The notes beneath the pieces are model-generated. The model was not told where the DNA came from and did no database searches. It was given only the letters and a program-made list of their open reading frames with translations. From the NCBI GenBank assembly GCA_964615195.1, contig CAZTNG010000015.1:1-30711 (forward strand): a DNA stretch of 30,711 nucleotides. The letters run 5' to 3'. The first letter of the stretch is position 1; every line of letters starts with the position of its first letter. Origin of the DNA: HGM20899 sp964615195. Its GTDB lineage: Bacteria; Pseudomonadota; Gammaproteobacteria; Enterobacterales; Succinivibrionaceae. Positions 8,049 through 17,278 of this stretch are shown piece after piece. A program made the position numbers and the translations under genes.

Positions 8049-9359
8049 ATGAAAAATTTAAATGTCAGAGCATTAGCAGCCATGGTTGTAGAGATGGTTC
8101 TTTTAGATAAAGAACCTTTAAATAAAGCGCTACAAGCATACTCAAATGATCTAAATAATCAAGATAAGAGTTTACTTAGCTTGTTTTCTTATGGTATTTT
8201 GCGCAATTTTAATTATTTAGATGGTGCCATAAATATATTTCTTAAAAGAGATATACCTCATAAACACATACTTGTTAAATTTGTTTTAGCATGTGGAATA
8301 TACCAATTAGCTTTTACACGCATTGCGGAGCATGCAGCTGTTAATGAAACCATCAATGCTATTGAACAATTAGAATTTAATTCATATAAAGGTTTAGCAA
8401 ATGCAATTTTAAGAAATTTTATTAGGAATAAAGAAAGCGTAGACCTAGATTTAAACAAATCATATGAAACTAAATTTTCTTTTCCTCAATGGATGATTTC
8501 AAAACTAAAACTTCATTATGGTAAAAGACTTGGCGAAATACTAGAAAATTCTAATAAGCACCCTCCTATGTGGATTAGAGTTAATACTAGCAAATGTTCT
8601 ATTCCTTCATACATAAATTTGCTAAAAGAAATAAATATTGATTGTAAATTGTGTCCTGAAATTCCATGTGCCATAGAATTAACCTCTGCAACGGATGTAT
8701 ATAACCTACCTTTATTTAAGGAAGGAGTAGTTTTCATTCAGGATGCTGCTGCTCAATATGCTTCTATCCTACTAGAAGCAAATAAAGATGATATAGTTCT
8801 TGATTGTTGTTGTGCACCCGGAGGAAAAACAACACATATAAACGAACTTTACCCAAATATCAAAGAACTAGTTGCATTAGATTCACAAGATGACCGCTTA
8901 ACTCGCGTAGCAGATAATCTAACAAGATTAAACCAAAAGGCAACACTCATCTGCTATGACGCTTCTGCACCAGCCAAAGATTGGAGTCCGTATCAGTTAT
9001 ATGACAAAATCCTCCTTGATGCTCCTTGCTCTGCAACAGGTGTAATTCGTAGGCATCCTGATATAAAGTGGCTTCGCACAGAACAAGATATAATTGACAT
9101 AAATATGCTTCAAAATAAAATTTTACAAAATATGTGGTCTATCCTTAAGCCTGGCGGAATACTCGTTTATGCTACTTGTTCAATAATGCCAGAAGAAAAT
9201 GCTCATCTTATTAGTAATTTTTTGAAAAATACACCTAATGCAAAACTTTACCCATTTACTTTAGGGGAAACCATAGAATGTCCAGGAATGCAAAGACTTC
9301 CTGGAGAAAATAATATGGACGGTTTTTATTACGCAAGATTAAAAAAAGAACCTTTATAA
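8049..9359 (+). CDS. rsmB: 16S rRNA (cytosine-967-C5) methyltransferase
   Basis: RsmB methylates C967 of 16S rRNA with S-adenosylmethionine. The 436-residue protein has an N-terminal NusB-like RNA-binding domain (about 1-135, with EHAAVNETINAIE and GLANAILRNF) and a C-terminal Rossmann methyltransferase. The SAM motif is DCCCAPGGKTTH (252-263). The two cysteines of the m5C mechanism are Cys327 in LLDAPCSATG, the conserved PC motif, and Cys377 in VYATCS. GVIRRHPDIKW is diagnostic of the family. It lies between fmt and trkA as in E. coli. AGGA lies about 11 nt before the start. Confidence 0.96.
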   Translation: MKNLNVRALAAMVVEMVLLDKEPLNKALQAYSNDLNNQDKSLLSLFSYGILRNFNYLDGAINIFLKRDIPHKHILVKFVLACGIYQLAFTRIAEHAAVNETINAIEQLEFNSYKGLANAILRNFIRNKESVDLDLNKSYETKFSFPQWMISKLKLHYGKRLGEILENSNKHPPMWIRVNTSKCSIPSYINLLKEINIDCKLCPEIPCAIELTSATDVYNLPLFKEGVVFIQDAAAQYASILLEANKDDIVLDCCCAPGGKTTHINELYPNIKELVALDSQDDRLTRVADNLTRLNQKATLICYDASAPAKDWSPYQLYDKILLDAPCSATGVIRRHPDIKWLRTEQDIIDINMLQNKILQNMWSILKPGGILVYATCSIMPEENAHLISNFLKNTPNAKLYPFTLGETIECPGMQRLPGENNMDGFYYARLKKEPL

Positions 9360-9393
9360 ATAATCAATATCAATAAATCACTAGGGGAAATTA

Positions 9394-10803
9394 ATGAAAA
9401 TAATTATTTTGGGTGCAGGTCAAGTTGGTGCGGGACTTGCGGAATACCTAATAAATGAAAACAATGAAATAACTCTCGTTGATAATGATATTGAAAAATT
9501 AGAAGCATTACAAAATAGATTTGATATTAAAATTGTAAAAGGACATGCTTCATATCCTGGTACTCTTCGCGATGCAGGTGCTGATAATACCGAGTTACTA
9601 GTAGCTGTTACAGATTCTGATGAAACAAACATGCTAGCCTGCCAATTAGGTTATTCAATCTTTCATATCACCCAAAAAATTGCAAGAATCAGAAATCATG
9701 ATTATTTGGCAGAGAAAAGCATTTTATTTACGGATAATGCTATACCAATTGATAGCATAATTGCACCTGAACAATTAATAACAGAAGAAATAGCTAATCT
9801 AATTGAATACCCTGGAGCTTTACAAATAGCAGAATTTGCATTTGGAAGAATCGGTCTAGTATGTGTTAAAGCATACTATGGAGGACCACTAGTTGGTTAT
9901 CCAATTGGAACACTAAAAAATAATCTAACCAATGTTGCTGCAAGAATTATTGCGATTTACAGACAAGGAAGATCTATTGTAACTACACATAACACTGTTA
10001 TTGAAGCTGGTGATGAGGTTTATTTTGTTGCTGCAAAAGGACATATACGCACTGTAATGTCGGAGCTACAAAAATTAGAACCGCCGTACCGTAGAATAAT
10101 GATCGTTGGTGGTACTAACGTAGGAATGGAATTAGCCCATCAACTGAGTACAAGATATAGCATTAAACTTATTGATACTAATCCTAAAAGAGCTGAATTT
10201 TTAGCAGATGAATTTGATAAAACAAAAGTAGAAGTATATTGTTGCGATCCTTCAAATCAAGATTTTTTAATAGAAGAACATGTTGATCAAATGGATTTAA
10301 TAGTTTCCGTTACTGACAATGATGAAACAAATATTATGTCTGCCTTGTTAGCCAAAAAATTGGGCGCAAAAAAATCAATTGTCCTAATAACAAAATTCGC
10401 TTACATAAACCTTATTCAAGGAGATGCTGTTGATGTAGTAATATCACCACAAGAAGCTACTATTTCAGCACTATTAACTAATATCAGACATAATGGAGTT
10501 GAAACTGTTCATACTCTTCGTAGAGGGGCAGCAGAAGGACTTGAAATTAAATTAATTGGAGATAAAGCTCATAGTCATGTAGTTGATAGGAAAATAAATG
10601 AAATTAATTTCCCTAATGGTGTAACTATTTGCGCAATTTACAGAGACAATGAAATTTTTATAGCAAATGGAGATTTTTCACTAAAGGAAGATGATTTGGT
10701 TGTGTTTTTTGTTACAGAAAAGAAGAATATAAGAGATCTAATTAAGCTAACTACTCCAAAACCTTCATACTTTATGAAAGCAAACATAAAAGCCGAGGAA
10801 TAA
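9394..10803 (+). CDS. trkA: Trk potassium uptake system NAD-binding regulator TrkA
   Basis: TrkA is the cytoplasmic gating subunit of the Trk K+ transporter. The 469-residue protein is a tandem of two RCK modules. The first begins MKIIILGAGQVGAGLAEYL, a nucleotide-binding GxGxxG motif followed by the acidic TLVDND. The second begins near residue 233 with RIMIVGGTNVGMELA and LIDTN. TrkA-C subdomains follow each Rossmann fold (about 140-225 and 370-455). AGGGGAA at 9383-9389 is a good ribosome binding site. The stop is 4 nt before trkH, so the gating and pore subunits should be made together. Confidence 0.96.
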   Translation: MKIIILGAGQVGAGLAEYLINENNEITLVDNDIEKLEALQNRFDIKIVKGHASYPGTLRDAGADNTELLVAVTDSDETNMLACQLGYSIFHITQKIARIRNHDYLAEKSILFTDNAIPIDSIIAPEQLITEEIANLIEYPGALQIAEFAFGRIGLVCVKAYYGGPLVGYPIGTLKNNLTNVAARIIAIYRQGRSIVTTHNTVIEAGDEVYFVAAKGHIRTVMSELQKLEPPYRRIMIVGGTNVGMELAHQLSTRYSIKLIDTNPKRAEFLADEFDKTKVEVYCCDPSNQDFLIEEHVDQMDLIVSVTDNDETNIMSALLAKKLGAKKSIVLITKFAYINLIQGDAVDVVISPQEATISALLTNIRHNGVETVHTLRRGAAEGLEIKLIGDKAHSHVVDRKINEINFPNGVTICAIYRDNEIFIANGDFSLKEDDLVVFFVTEKKNIRDLIKLTTPKPSYFMKANIKAEE

Positions 10804-10807
10804 TTAT

Positions 10808-12256
10808 ATGATTATCAACACCAAGATTATAAGTTCCTTACTAGGAAACGTATCCTTATATCTTTCAGTTGCTATGTCTGTACCTCTTCTGTACTCCTTT
10901 ATTACTGTAACTAAAGGTAGTGCAGAATTTTTAATTTCAACTGCAGTCTTAGTTTCACTTGGCATTTTATTAAAATATTATGGCAAAACTAAGAATATGC
11001 ATATGACTTTAAAAGACATGTTTTTATTTACAAGTTTAGTTTGGATTACTGCTTTATTCACCTCTGCATTACCATTTATCCTCATATTAAAAGTTGATTT
11101 TATAACAGCTTGTTATGAAACAGCTTCTGCCATATCTACTTCGGGAAGTACAGTCCTTGGAGATCTAAGCAAATTACCTAATAGCATTCTTTTATGGCGT
11201 TCTATACTACAATATATTGGAGGTATAGGATTTATAGCAGTAGGCATAGCTATACTCCCAAATCTAAACGTTGGAGGTATGAAGTTATTCCAAACAGAAA
11301 GTTCCGAACAAAGTTCTGATAATGTTACCCCAAAATCAAAAACTCTAGCAAAAGGAATTCTTCTCCTTTATGTCGGTTTTACTATTATTGCTGTCTTAAC
11401 TTTCTATTCATTAGGTATGACTATGTTTGATGCTGTTAATCATGCATTTACCTCTGTTTCAACAGGTGGTATGAGTACACATAATGAATCTATGGATTAT
11501 TTTTCAAATAGCATTCATTGGGCCACTATATTATTTATGTTTGTAGGTGCGTTACCTTTTGCATTGATGTTAGTGGCAGTTAAAGGTAACTTCTCAACAT
11601 TGTATAAAGATGCTCAAGTAAGAGGTTTCTTTTTCATTATAATAGCCATTACAATAATTGTAGCAGCAAGTCTCATCATTCAACAAAATTACACCGTAGT
11701 TGACGCCATTAGGGTCTCATTATTTAATGTAGTTAATATATTATCGTCTACAGGCTATACACTTGAAGATTTTAGTAATTGGAACCACTTTATAACATTA
11801 ATATTTTTCCTAATAATTCCCCTAGGTGCATGCTCAGGATCTACATCAGGAGGTCTAAAGGTATTCAGACTTCAGATAGCTTTCACTTTATTTAAAAGAC
11901 AGATACATCAATTAATGCACCCTTCTGCCATTTTCCCTCAACGTTACAATAACCATAAAGTAAATGACACAATCGTTCGTTCAATTATTGCATTTTTCTT
12001 TGCTTATATAGGAGTTACAGTTTTCAGCGCCATTCTTCTGTCTGCAAGCGGAATGGAAGTGCTAGATTCCATTAGTACAACTTTGGCGTGCTTATCCAAT
12101 ATTGGACCTGCCATTGGACCAAAATATGGACCATGCGGAGATTTTTCAATACTAAATGATTTTCAAAAGCTAGTATTATTAATTGATATGATACTTGGTA
12201 GACTCGAAGTTTTAACAATGATCATCTGCTTTATGCCTTCATTTTGGAAGGTATAA
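10808..12256 (+). CDS. trkH: Trk potassium uptake pore protein TrkH/TrkG family
   Basis: This is the K+-translocating membrane subunit. The 482-residue protein repeats the membrane-pore-membrane module four times. The pore-loop glycines of the selectivity filter are visible in order: STSGST (Gly113), SVSTGGMS (Gly220/221), SSTGYT (Gly316) and SNIGPA (Gly433). Other family segments are LQYIGGIGFIAVGIAILP and ACSGSTSGGLKVFR. The ribosome binding site GAGGA sits in the end of trkA, only 4 nt upstream, so coupling is likely. The last 18 nt overlap the convergent rluA gene. Confidence 0.96.
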   Translation: MIINTKIISSLLGNVSLYLSVAMSVPLLYSFITVTKGSAEFLISTAVLVSLGILLKYYGKTKNMHMTLKDMFLFTSLVWITALFTSALPFILILKVDFITACYETASAISTSGSTVLGDLSKLPNSILLWRSILQYIGGIGFIAVGIAILPNLNVGGMKLFQTESSEQSSDNVTPKSKTLAKGILLLYVGFTIIAVLTFYSLGMTMFDAVNHAFTSVSTGGMSTHNESMDYFSNSIHWATILFMFVGALPFALMLVAVKGNFSTLYKDAQVRGFFFIIIAITIIVAASLIIQQNYTVVDAIRVSLFNVVNILSSTGYTLEDFSNWNHFITLIFFLIIPLGACSGSTSGGLKVFRLQIAFTLFKRQIHQLMHPSAIFPQRYNNHKVNDTIVRSIIAFFFAYIGVTVFSAILLSASGMEVLDSISTTLACLSNIGPAIGPKYGPCGDFSILNDFQKLVLLIDMILGRLEVLTMIICFMPSFWKV

Positions 12257-12967
12257 ACGCAAATTATCTAAAGTTTTAAATTTTGGTGGAGAAAATACAG
12301 TCACTTGACTGCAAGTCGTAGGATGAATAAATTTAAGCATTGTTGCATGTAACTGCAAATTTGAAAATTTACCTATATTTAAATCCATCGTAAATGTGGC
12401 ATCATAATTTTTATGTATTATGTTTTTTGAATATATATCATCACCAACTATTTCATGACCAAAGTAACTCATATGTACTCTTAGTTGGTGAGTTCTTCCA
12501 GTATGTGGCTCAAGCATTAATAATGTCTTATTGTTTTTATAATCTCTTTTAATAACTTTAAAAAAAGTTAAAGCTTTTTTCCCTTGAACAAAATCTACTT
12601 TTTGCACTGGAGCTTCAAGTTTAGCTGATAAGTTAATATCCTTTGATAAGGGAAAAGCTAAAGCTCCATACTGATTTTTTATGATTCCAAAAACCCAAGC
12701 AATATAAATTTTTTTAGTTTTCTTTTCCTTAAATTGATTAGTAAGTCTAGCAATACTCATTGATGTTTTACCAAATAAAACAATACCAGAAGTACTCATA
12801 TCTAATCTATGTATAGGATTAGCAGAAGAGCAATATTGCTTTATAGAAGTAGTAATACTATCTGTTTCTTTTTTGCCCGGAACAGTCAAAATACCAGAAG
12901 GCTTATCTACAATAATAATCTCTTTATCTTCATAGAGAATGATACTAGAAGTAGTAATTAATGACAT
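12239..12967 (-). CDS. rluA: RluA-family pseudouridine synthase
   Basis: The 242-residue protein lacks an S4 domain and follows E. coli RluA closely: ILYEDKEIIIVDKPSGILTVPG, then HRLDMSTSG with the catalytic Asp56, then PHTGRTHQLRVHMSYFGHEIVGD. RluA modifies U746 of 23S rRNA and U32 of several tRNAs; I assign the same targets by similarity. It lies downstream of potI on the same strand, separated by a terminator-like hairpin, and its end overlaps the end of trkH by 18 nt on the opposite strand. Other RluA-superfamily members (RluC/RluD) are less likely given its short length and the VPG motif. Confidence 0.85.
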   Translation of the reverse strand: MSLITTSSIILYEDKEIIIVDKPSGILTVPGKKETDSITTSIKQYCSSANPIHRLDMSTSGIVLFGKTSMSIARLTNQFKEKKTKKIYIAWVFGIIKNQYGALAFPLSKDINLSAKLEAPVQKVDFVQGKKALTFFKVIKRDYKNNKTLLMLEPHTGRTHQLRVHMSYFGHEIVGDDIYSKNIIHKNYDATFTMDLNIGKFSNLQLHATMLKFIHPTTCSQVTVFSPPKFKTLDNLRLYLPK

Positions 12968-13025
12968 TTAGATTAAACCACCGCTTTATTATGAATATCA
13001 ACAGTAAAACAATTTAACAATACAA

Positions 13026-13054
13026 AAGGCATAATGTTATACACACTATGCCTT
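13026..13054 (-). terminator. Terminator-like hairpin after potI
   Basis: Read on the minus strand, an 8-bp perfect stem (AAGGCATA with TATGCCTT, 13-nt loop) lies about 22 nt after the potI stop and ends in TTTTG. The orientation fits the end of the pot operon before rluA. Confidence 0.5.
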
Positions 13055-13076
13055 AAATAATTTAAATATATCACTA

Positions 13077-13946
13077 TTATTTTGATTTTTCAGCTAATGA
13101 TACATCAAATTTACGTCTGCGCTCTTTTCTTGTTCTTGATAACCAATAGAAAAAAGTACACAAAGATACAATAAAAACAATTATTGTAGCTAAAGCATTT
13201 ATCTCAGGATTTAAGCCTCTACGCACACTAGAGAATACAACCATAGGTAAAGTTGACGAACTAGGACCTGCAACAAACGACGTAATAACTAGATCATCCA
13301 TTGTTAGTGTAAAAGCTAACAACCAACCAGAAACAATGGCAGGCAATATTGATGGTAAAGTAATTGCAAAAAATGTCTTTACAGGACCAGCGCCTAAATC
13401 TAATGCTGCTTCTTCAATTGAAGTGTCTAATTCTCTTAATCTTGATCTTACTACTACAGTAACATAAGCAGCAGTTACTGTTACCATTGCAATCAAAATA
13501 GTTAGCATACCTCTTTGCGCAGGCCAACCTATCAAATCCGACAATGTTACAAACATCAACAACATACTTAAGCCAATAATAACCTCAGGAAGCACCATTG
13601 GAGCTGTAATAAACAACGCAAAAAATGACTCACCTCTAAATTTAGTTATTCTAGCTAAAACTATGGCCGCTAAGGTGCCTATTACAACAGACATACATGC
13701 AGAGCTAAAAGAAATAATCAAAGATGTTAAAACAGCATCCATCATTTGCTTATCTGCAAACAAAGCAAAATACCACTTAACTGAAAATCCACCCCAAACA
13801 GTCATAAGCTTGGATGCATTAAAAGAATATACTATTAAACTAACAATTGGTGCATACAGAAAAGCGAGCCCTAAAGTCAAAAAGACTAATCTTAGTTTTG
13901 AAGTAAGAGTCATCTTTTTAAATTTTTTTAAAGAATCTACTGTCAT
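13077..13946 (-). CDS. potI: Putrescine ABC transporter permease PotI
   Basis: This is the second inner-membrane permease of the putrescine importer. The sequence resembles E. coli PotI, with FLYAPIVSLIVYSFN, LITAPMVLPEVIIGLSML-like and FVAGPSSSTLPMVVFSSVRRG segments, more than spermidine PotC. The coupling helix motif EEAALDLGAGP lies at about 178-188, and about six membrane segments are visible. The frame can be extended 5 codons to a TTG at 13961, but I chose the ATG at 13946. That ATG has GGAG 9 nt upstream and follows the potH stop after 1 nt, whereas the TTG would put that GGAG inside the gene. The C terminus is basic (RTRKERRRK). Confidence 0.93.
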   Translation of the reverse strand: MTVDSLKKFKKMTLTSKLRLVFLTLGLAFLYAPIVSLIVYSFNASKLMTVWGGFSVKWYFALFADKQMMDAVLTSLIISFSSACMSVVIGTLAAIVLARITKFRGESFFALFITAPMVLPEVIIGLSMLLMFVTLSDLIGWPAQRGMLTILIAMVTVTAAYVTVVVRSRLRELDTSIEEAALDLGAGPVKTFFAITLPSILPAIVSGWLLAFTLTMDDLVITSFVAGPSSSTLPMVVFSSVRRGLNPEINALATIIVFIVSLCTFFYWLSRTRKERRRKFDVSLAEKSK

Positions 13947-13947
13947 T

Positions 13948-14874
13948 TTATTTTGCTCCAACCAATTCTTTTCGCTGAGCCTTGTAAAACCATATGATTG
14001 GGATCATCAAAATGATTAACATGATTGTTGCAACTGCAGAGGCTAAAGGCCAATCTCTATTATTAAAGAATTCTTGCCATAAAACTCTACCTATTAGATT
14101 AGAATCCTTACCACCTAATAGCTCAGGTATTACAAACTCACCAACAGCAGGTATAAATACGAGCATAGAACCAGCAACAATTCCACTAAACGTTTGAGGA
14201 ACAAATAATTTAAAGAAACAACTGATTGGTCTGCACCCTAAATCATAACCTGCTTCAATTATACTGTAATCAACACGAACTATAGCTGTGTATAGTGGTA
14301 ATATCATAAATGGTAAATACGCGTAAACTATACCTAAATAAACAGCAAAATCTGTCTGTAACATTTGAATAGGAGTATCAATAGCGCCAATTGACATCAA
14401 AAAGTTATTTATTAAACCTTCCTTTTTTAGAATTCCTATCCAAGCATACACGCGAATAAGAAAAGATGTCCAGCTAGGTAAAATAACAAACATTAACATT
14501 ATGTTTCTTATCGATGGTTTTGACGTTGCAATAGCCCAAGCAACAGGATAACCAATAATCAAACAAAATAATGTAGAAAAAAAGGCAACCTTCAATGATT
14601 TTAAATAAGCCAAAAGATATGACTCATCATCCCATAAAGATATATAGTTATATAAATTTAATGATATTTGAAGTTTATCATCCTCAAAAGTAAATAACGA
14701 CGTATATGGAGGAATGCTAATAGCACTTTCTGCAAAGCTTATTTTCAATATAATCAAAAAAGGCACAAAGAAAAACAAAGCCATCCACAAGTACGGCAAA
14801 CAAATTAGTGCGTACTTACGCCACCCAACTACTTTTTTTTGAGGACGTTTAATTTTTTGAAAGAACTTTTTCAT
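13948..14874 (-). CDS. potH: Putrescine ABC transporter permease PotH
   Basis: This is the first inner-membrane permease of the putrescine importer, 308 residues. Long stretches resemble E. coli PotH: ALICLPYLWM, SKPSIRN, ILPSWTSFLIRVYAW, GIVYAYLPFM, VFIPAVGEFVIPELLGGKDS, and RVLWQEFFNNRDWPLASAVA. The EAA coupling motif appears as EAGYDLG (207-213). About six membrane segments are visible and the N terminus is Lys-rich. It starts 12 nt after potG ends and is followed almost directly by potI. The match to PotH, and not to PotB, is part of the case for a PotFGHI-type system. Confidence 0.93.
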   Translation of the reverse strand: MKKFFQKIKRPQKKVVGWRKYALICLPYLWMALFFFVPFLIILKISFAESAISIPPYTSLFTFEDDKLQISLNLYNYISLWDDESYLLAYLKSLKVAFFSTLFCLIIGYPVAWAIATSKPSIRNIMLMFVILPSWTSFLIRVYAWIGILKKEGLINNFLMSIGAIDTPIQMLQTDFAVYLGIVYAYLPFMILPLYTAIVRVDYSIIEAGYDLGCRPISCFFKLFVPQTFSGIVAGSMLVFIPAVGEFVIPELLGGKDSNLIGRVLWQEFFNNRDWPLASAVATIMLIILMIPIIWFYKAQRKELVGAK

Positions 14875-14886
14875 CCAAAATTTCCA

Positions 14887-16101
14887 CTAGAAAGTTAAGG
14901 TGATACATGATTCAGGATCCCAACTAAGGAATACCTTATCATCCCATGTAGGCAAACCAACATTAAATCGGTCTACATTAGGTAGTGTAGTAATTACTAC
15001 TTTACCACTAGCAAGTCTTACATGATATATAGAAATATCACCCATATAAGCAATATTCTCTACTACTCCAGTTGTATAATTACACGTTAATTTTTCACCG
15101 TTTTCATCAACAGGGAAAGTCCTTTCTATATATATCTTTTCAGGTCTAATTGCTACTGTAATTTCCATTCCATCAGCTAGGTCGACATCTATATCTAACT
15201 TAATTCTTGTATCTAAATCCTTACACGATATTTCTGAACCTTTATGATCAGACATAACCAATGTAGATTCAAACATATTAATTGAACCAATAAATTCTGC
15301 GGTAAAACTACAATTTGGATTTTCGTATATTTCTCTAGGACCTCCTATTTGGATAAATTCACCACGGTCCATAATGGCAATTCTTTCTGCCATTGTCATT
15401 GCTTCTTCTTGATCATGGGTAACCATAACACAAGTTACACCGACACTTTCAACTATATCAACCAATTCAAGACGCATTTGCTCACGCAATTTTTTATCTA
15501 AAGCTCCCATTGGTTCATCTAGCAATAAGACTTTTGGTTGCTTAGCCAAAGATCGTGCTAAAGCAACTCTCTGCCTTTGTCCACCTGAAAGTTGATGAGG
15601 TTTACGCTCTGCATACTCTTCCATATGAACTAAACGAAGCATTTTCGCAACACGTTCTTCAATTTCAACCTTTGGTAAATGATCTTGCTTTAAACCAAAA
15701 GCAATATTTTGAGCCACTGTCATATGAGGAAATAAAGCATATGATTGGAACATCATATTAACTGGTCTCTTATATGGAGGTTCTGTAGACATATCCTTGC
15801 CATCAAGGAAGATTTCTCCACTAGTTGGAGTTTCAAAGCCTGCTAACATTCTCAGTAATGTGGATTTCCCGCATCCAGAAGATCCTAATAAAGCAAAGAT
15901 TTCACCTTCATAAATAGTAAGATTAACGTTATTTACTGCAATATTTGCATCATATTTTTTTGTCAAATCTTTAATAACCAACAAAGGCTTACGCTCTTTT
16001 TTTATTGGTTGTTTGGAAGGAATCTTACTATCTTTTTTTTGTACAGGTTTAAACTTATTCTCTGTACCATCTAGAGCTGTATTAATATCAACCAAAACCA
16101 T
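14887..16101 (-). CDS. potG: Putrescine ABC transporter ATPase PotG
   Basis: This is the ATPase of the putrescine importer. The ABC core has Walker A GSSGCGKS (73-80), the Q-loop in MFQSYALFPHM, signature LSGGQ (171-175), Walker B LLLDEP (192-197), the D-loop and switch His229 in VMVTHDQEEA. A C-terminal TOBE region ends in LPTWDDKVFLSWDPESCITLTF, close to the PotG end and unlike PotA. A Lys-rich tail of about 35 residues precedes the ABC domain, somewhat longer than in E. coli. I chose the ATG at 16101, which has GGAG just upstream. A GTG 9 nt earlier (16110) is the alternative but would place that GGAG inside the gene. potF lies upstream across a short spacer holding repeats. Confidence 0.94.
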   Translation of the reverse strand: MVLVDINTALDGTENKFKPVQKKDSKIPSKQPIKKERKPLLVIKDLTKKYDANIAVNNVNLTIYEGEIFALLGSSGCGKSTLLRMLAGFETPTSGEIFLDGKDMSTEPPYKRPVNMMFQSYALFPHMTVAQNIAFGLKQDHLPKVEIEERVAKMLRLVHMEEYAERKPHQLSGGQRQRVALARSLAKQPKVLLLDEPMGALDKKLREQMRLELVDIVESVGVTCVMVTHDQEEAMTMAERIAIMDRGEFIQIGGPREIYENPNCSFTAEFIGSINMFESTLVMSDHKGSEISCKDLDTRIKLDIDVDLADGMEITVAIRPEKIYIERTFPVDENGEKLTCNYTTGVVENIAYMGDISIYHVRLASGKVVITTLPNVDRFNVGLPTWDDKVFLSWDPESCITLTF

Positions 16102-16120
16102 ACTCTCCACTTATAGTGAT

Positions 16121-16148
16121 ACATAGGCCTATATACTACATAGACCTA
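16121..16148 (-). repeat. Short repeat/hairpin in the potF-potG spacer
   Basis: Two copies of ACATAGRCCTA (16121-16131 and 16138-16148, one mismatch) lie in the potF-potG gap. The first contains the 10-bp palindrome ATAGGCCTAT. The arms 16124-16130 and 16142-16148 can also pair as a 7-bp stem with one G-U. Such structures between binding-protein and ATPase genes often stabilise the upstream mRNA; that role here is inference. Confidence 0.35.
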
Positions 16149-16177
16149 CTTAAAATTAAACAAAGTAATTAAGGATT

Positions 16178-17278
16178 CTATTCGCCAGTACGAACTCGTG
16201 TCCAAATTTTATTTATTTCGCGGTTAACCTTTTGTGGCAACACAACCTGCAAAAACATCTTGGAAAGCATTTCTTGTGGTATATAGATATTTGGATTATT
16301 ACGTACTTTTTCTACAACAAAAGGTACAGATGCTTTATTACCACTTGCATAAGAAGTATAAGATGAAATCTTAGCTATAACATCAGGCCTCATTAAGAAA
16401 TTTATAAATAATAATGCATTTTCTGTATGTTCAGCATCTGCAGGAATTGCCATCATGTCATAGAATATTAATGCGCCTTCTTTTGGAACTATGTATTCAA
16501 TATCAACGCCATTATTAGCTTCTTGAGCTCGATCGGCAGCCATTAAGAGGTCTCCGGACCAACCTAAAGTAATACAGATATCACCATTCGCTAAATCATT
16601 AATATTTTGAGATGAATGAAAGTATGTTACATTATCGCGCATTTTTTTAAGTAATTTTTCAGCAGGTTTATATGCAGAAGGATTAGTTGAATGAGGATCT
16701 AAACCTAAATAATGCATAGCAGTCGCAACTACTTCTGTTGGTGCATTTAATACAGCTACACCACATCCTTTTAGTTTTGACAAAATTTCAGGTTTAAAAA
16801 AAACATCCCAAGAATCGATCTTGTAATCAGAACCTAAATATTTCGCAATCATTTTTTTATTATAAGCAATACCAGTTGTACCACCTAGGTATGGAATAGC
16901 ATAATCATTGTTTGGATCTAGATCTGACAACATTTTCATCTGTACAGGATCTAAATTTTTATAGTTAGGTAACTTACTTTTATCTAACTTTTGAAAAACG
17001 CCAGCTTGGATTTGTCTCGCAAGGAAATCTGATCCAGGAACGACAATATCATATCCAGACTTACCTGATAACATTTTAGCTTCCAAAACTTCATTGCTAT
17101 CAAAAACATCATAAACAACCTTAATACCTGTTTCTTTTTCAAACTCCGGTATAATTGAAGGCTCAATATAATCGCTCCAATTATATATATTAAGAACCTT
17201 TTCTTCTTCTGCAAATGATGGTATAGCTACAATTGAACTTATAACCAAAACCAACGAGGTAAGTGTTTTCTTGAACAT
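16178..17278 (-). CDS. potF: Periplasmic putrescine-binding protein PotF
   Basis: This is the extracytoplasmic receptor of the putrescine importer. The 366-residue precursor begins with a Sec signal peptide (hydrophobic 5-20, likely cleavage after SFA at 23). The mature part follows E. coli PotF closely: LNIYNWSDYIEPSIIPEFEKETGIKVVYDVFDSNEVLE. Residues lining the ligand pocket in E. coli are conserved by position: Trp34, Ser35 and Asp36 in NWSD, Ser83, Glu182, Trp240 and Asp243 in GWSGD, Asp274 in FYDMMA, and a Tyr in TSYASGNKA. These favour putrescine over spermidine. The ribosome binding site AAGGAT is well placed. It is the first gene of potFGHI, after a 734-bp gap. Confidence 0.95.
   Translation of the reverse strand: MFKKTLTSLVLVISSIVAIPSFAEEEKVLNIYNWSDYIEPSIIPEFEKETGIKVVYDVFDSNEVLEAKMLSGKSGYDIVVPGSDFLARQIQAGVFQKLDKSKLPNYKNLDPVQMKMLSDLDPNNDYAIPYLGGTTGIAYNKKMIAKYLGSDYKIDSWDVFFKPEILSKLKGCGVAVLNAPTEVVATAMHYLGLDPHSTNPSAYKPAEKLLKKMRDNVTYFHSSQNINDLANGDICITLGWSGDLLMAADRAQEANNGVDIEYIVPKEGALIFYDMMAIPADAEHTENALLFINFLMRPDVIAKISSYTSYASGNKASVPFVVEKVRNNPNIYIPQEMLSKMFLQVVLPQKVNREINKIWTRVRTGE

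Noticed and set aside
13663..14197. Plus-strand frames antisense to potI and potH
   Set aside because: They are shadows of well-identified minus-strand permease genes and show no family features.
14887..17278. Assignment of the transporter as spermidine-preferring PotABCD
   Set aside because: The ATPase C terminus, both permeases and the binding-protein pocket residues follow PotG, PotH, PotI and PotF, not PotA-D.
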